Part shown: positions 5,927 through 6,914 of the stretch, in pieces | Position numbering within the stretch: position 1 is the first letter of the stretch | Layout: the number at the start of each line of letters is the position of its first letter | Assembly: GCA_910584085.1 (NCBI GenBank) | Contig: CAJTZY010000032.1 | Coordinates: forward strand, 1 to 6,914 | Reading direction: 5' to 3' | Length of the DNA stretch: 6,914 nt | Source of the DNA: an uncultured Bacilli bacterium | Lineage (GTDB): Bacteria; Bacillota_I; Bacilli_A; RF39; UBA660 | Made by a program: the position numbers and the translations under genes | The notes under the pieces: generated by a model | What the model saw: the letters and a program-made list of their open reading frames with translations, nothing else | Told to the model about the DNA's origin: nothing | The model's database searches: none

Positions 5927-6790
5927 GTTTATTATTTCATTAACTATGTTTAATGCAATATTTAAAGTTTTGTTATTATTATCAAAATTAGGATTAAATT
6001 CCACTAAATCAAATGATTTTATTTTATCTATATTATCACATAATATATCCCTAATTTTATATGCAGTTACATCATCGATTCCATTTAATTCTGGAACAGA
6101 TACACCAGGCGCAAATAATTCGTCAATAACATCTAAATCGTAACTTATATGCATACCATTTGTATTATTTGTTGCAATTTCTATTGCTTTATTCATAATA
6201 TATTCAATCCCATATTTTTTTATATCTTCACCAGTAAATACAGTTACACCCATTTCCTTTATATTATTAAGTTCTTGAGCTTTATTAGTTTCCATGGCTC
6301 TATATCCAACTACAACTGTATTTTTGGGATTATAATAATTACTATCAAAAAATGTTGTAAGAGGTTTGCATATTCCATTTATTGCAGCAAGAGGTAATCC
6401 ATGTAAATTGCCAGTTATTGTTGTTTCAAATGTATTATAATCTAGATGCGCATCAATCCATATAATCCCTAAATTTTCATTCATTTTTTGACTTGCTAAA
6501 GCGCTAGCAATTGCGATACTATGATCTCCACCAATAGTTAATGGAAATAATTCACTTTTTATTGTATTAAGTACATTGTTATATAATTTTAAATTAAATT
6601 CATTAACATACTTTAAATTCTTTTTTAAATCATTTTCATCTTTGCTTTTTACACAATTAATTTTATTTATTGTTATAATATCATTTATCTTATTATTATT
6701 TAAATTTTTACTTAATAAAGTAGGTCCAAGGGATGCACCGTCTACAGTTACACCCAGGTCACTACATGCATTTATTATATTTATTTTCAT
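5918..6790 (-). CDS. Arginase-family ureohydrolase (probable arginase, divergent substrate site)
   Basis: This is a binuclear manganese hydrolase of the arginase/agmatinase/formiminoglutamase superfamily. Arginase cuts L-arginine to ornithine and urea. The 290-aa product has all six metal ligands: H90 (GGDHS 87-91), D113, H115 and D117 (DAHLDYNT), and D218 and D220 (SYDLDVID). GNLHG at 127-131 gives the arginase-type His130. N119 matches the arginine-contacting Asn, and E264 in EFNP matches the guanidinium-binding Glu of arginases. These favour arginase over agmatinase. However, Thr126 stands where arginases have a substrate-binding Ser. The usual DP after the third metal motif is DE (223-224). 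The segment after GYR (162-164) lacks the usual D-x-D-x-x-E that binds the amino group. The closing segment reads APGVSVPELNG, not the usual GTPxxGGLT. The gene has its own promoter, and GGTGGT lies 3 nt before ATG. It converges on the preceding gene. Confidence 0.88.
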   Translation of the reverse strand: MKINIINACSDLGVTVDGASLGPTLLSKNLNNNKINDIITINKINCVKSKDENDLKKNLKYVNEFNLKLYNNVLNTIKSELFPLTIGGDHSIAIASALASQKMNENLGIIWIDAHLDYNTFETTITGNLHGLPLAAINGICKPLTTFFDSNYYNPKNTVVVGYRAMETNKAQELNNIKEMGVTVFTGEDIKKYGIEYIMNKAIEIATNNTNGMHISYDLDVIDELFAPGVSVPELNGIDDVTAYKIRDILCDNIDKIKSFDLVEFNPNFDNNNKTLNIALNIVNEIINKK

Positions 6791-6793
6791 TTT

Positions 6794-6836
6794 ACCACCA
6801 TATAAATATAATATTTGAATTAGTTTATAAAGTCAA
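6794..6836 (-). promoter_or_regulatory. Promoter and ribosome-binding site of the arginase-family gene
   Basis: Read on the minus strand, TTGACT (6836-6831) and TATTAT (6813-6808) are separated by exactly 17 nt, a good vegetative promoter. Transcription should start near 6801, which leaves a leader of only about 11 nt. That leader holds little beyond GGTGGT (6799-6794) and AAA before the ATG at 6790. No other promoter is needed to explain expression of this gene. Confidence 0.78.
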
Positions 6837-6843
6837 GTTTTTT

Positions 6844-6866
6844 TAGTATTATTATAAATAATACTA
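6844..6866. promoter_or_regulatory. Perfect 10-3-10 palindrome between divergent promoters (candidate operator)
   Basis: Half-sites TAGTATTATT (6844-6853) and AATAATACTA (6857-6866) are exact reverse complements around ATA. The left edge lies 7 nt upstream of the arginase -35 and the right edge touches the -35 of the rightward promoter. A dimeric regulator bound here could affect both units. A T run lies on its left and an A run on its right, the wrong arrangement for a terminator in either direction. It does not match the ARG box or Fur/PerR/Zur consensus as I know them. Confidence 0.55.
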
Positions 6867-6895
6867 TTGAAAAAAGAAAAAATAAGTGATAGAAT
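6867..6895 (+). promoter_or_regulatory. Rightward vegetative promoter leading out of the window
   Basis: TTGAAA (6867-6872) and TAGAAT (6890-6895) are spaced by 17 nt, and TG at 6887-6888 makes an extended -10. The expected start is about 6902. The last bases (GTAGAAAAAGTAG) resemble the start of the AAAAGTAGGAGG ribosome-binding site used by rlmB, so a gene probably begins a few bases beyond the window. From 6791 to 6914 I see no gene. Confidence 0.72.
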
Positions 6896-6914
6896 AAAAT
6901 AGTAGAAAAAGTAG

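Noticed and set aside
5925..6818. Three plus-strand open frames opposite the arginase-family gene
   Set aside because: They are antisense to GGDH, DAHLD and DLD motif codons. Their Phe/Ile-rich hydrophobic translations are typical of antisense AT-rich sequence.
6808..6836. ArgR/AhrC ARG box in the arginase promoter
   Set aside because: ATTCA and TTGAAT fragments occur in the -35/-10 spacer, but the full TGAAT-(6)-ATTCA arrangement is absent.
6844..6866. The 6844-6866 palindrome as an intrinsic terminator
   Set aside because: The T run precedes the hairpin and the A run follows it on the plus strand. Neither strand has a U tract after the stem.

Overview
The window is about 6.9 kb of very AT-rich bacterial DNA, packed with genes and with almost no spacers. 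Several things point to a low-GC Gram-positive (Bacillota/Firmicutes). There are clear homologues of RbgA, Mini-ribonuclease III (MrnC), the RlmB/TrmH-type 23S rRNA methyltransferase and a SigH-like sigma factor. Ribosome-binding sites are GGAGG or AGGTG-type, and codons are strongly A/T-ending. The BspA-type leucine-rich repeats and extreme base composition would fit a host-associated (for example gut) lineage, but that is inference and the sequence does not name a species. The standard code is used: all eight Trp codons I can place are TGG. Stops are TAA (7) or TAG (2), with no TGA.

Layout: positions 1-5914 hold eight genes in one direction. rbgA (cut by the left edge) and mrnC are 1 nt apart. 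A 54-nt gap with an extended -10 promoter then precedes a cytoplasmic LRR protein. It is followed by rlmB, sigH-like (1 nt after rlmB), an unrecognised 292-aa soluble protein, fmt, and an unrecognised 224-aa protein with one N-terminal membrane segment. A perfect 12-bp hairpin containing both stop codons separates this series from a convergent arginase-family gene (5918-6790, minus strand). The last 124 nt hold a promoter for the arginase gene, a 10-3-10 perfect palindrome, and a strong rightward promoter that fires out of the window.

How it fits together: the forward series is mainly ribosome and translation housekeeping. RbgA acts in late 50S assembly, MrnC in 23S rRNA end maturation, RlmB in 23S rRNA 2'-O-methylation, and Fmt formylates the initiator tRNA. 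mrnC-rlmB-(yacP)-sigH is a known Firmicutes gene order. Here it is kept but altered: an LRR gene sits between mrnC and rlmB, no yacP lies between rlmB and sigH, and an unknown gene follows the sigma factor. The ureohydrolase at the right is a separate unit, probably controlled together with the next gene to the right through the shared palindrome.

I see no mobile element, CRISPR array, tRNA, rRNA or riboswitch, and no clear new multi-gene system. The best leads are the palindrome between divergent promoters, the two unknown proteins flanking fmt, the LRR insertion, and the altered substrate region of the arginase-like enzyme.
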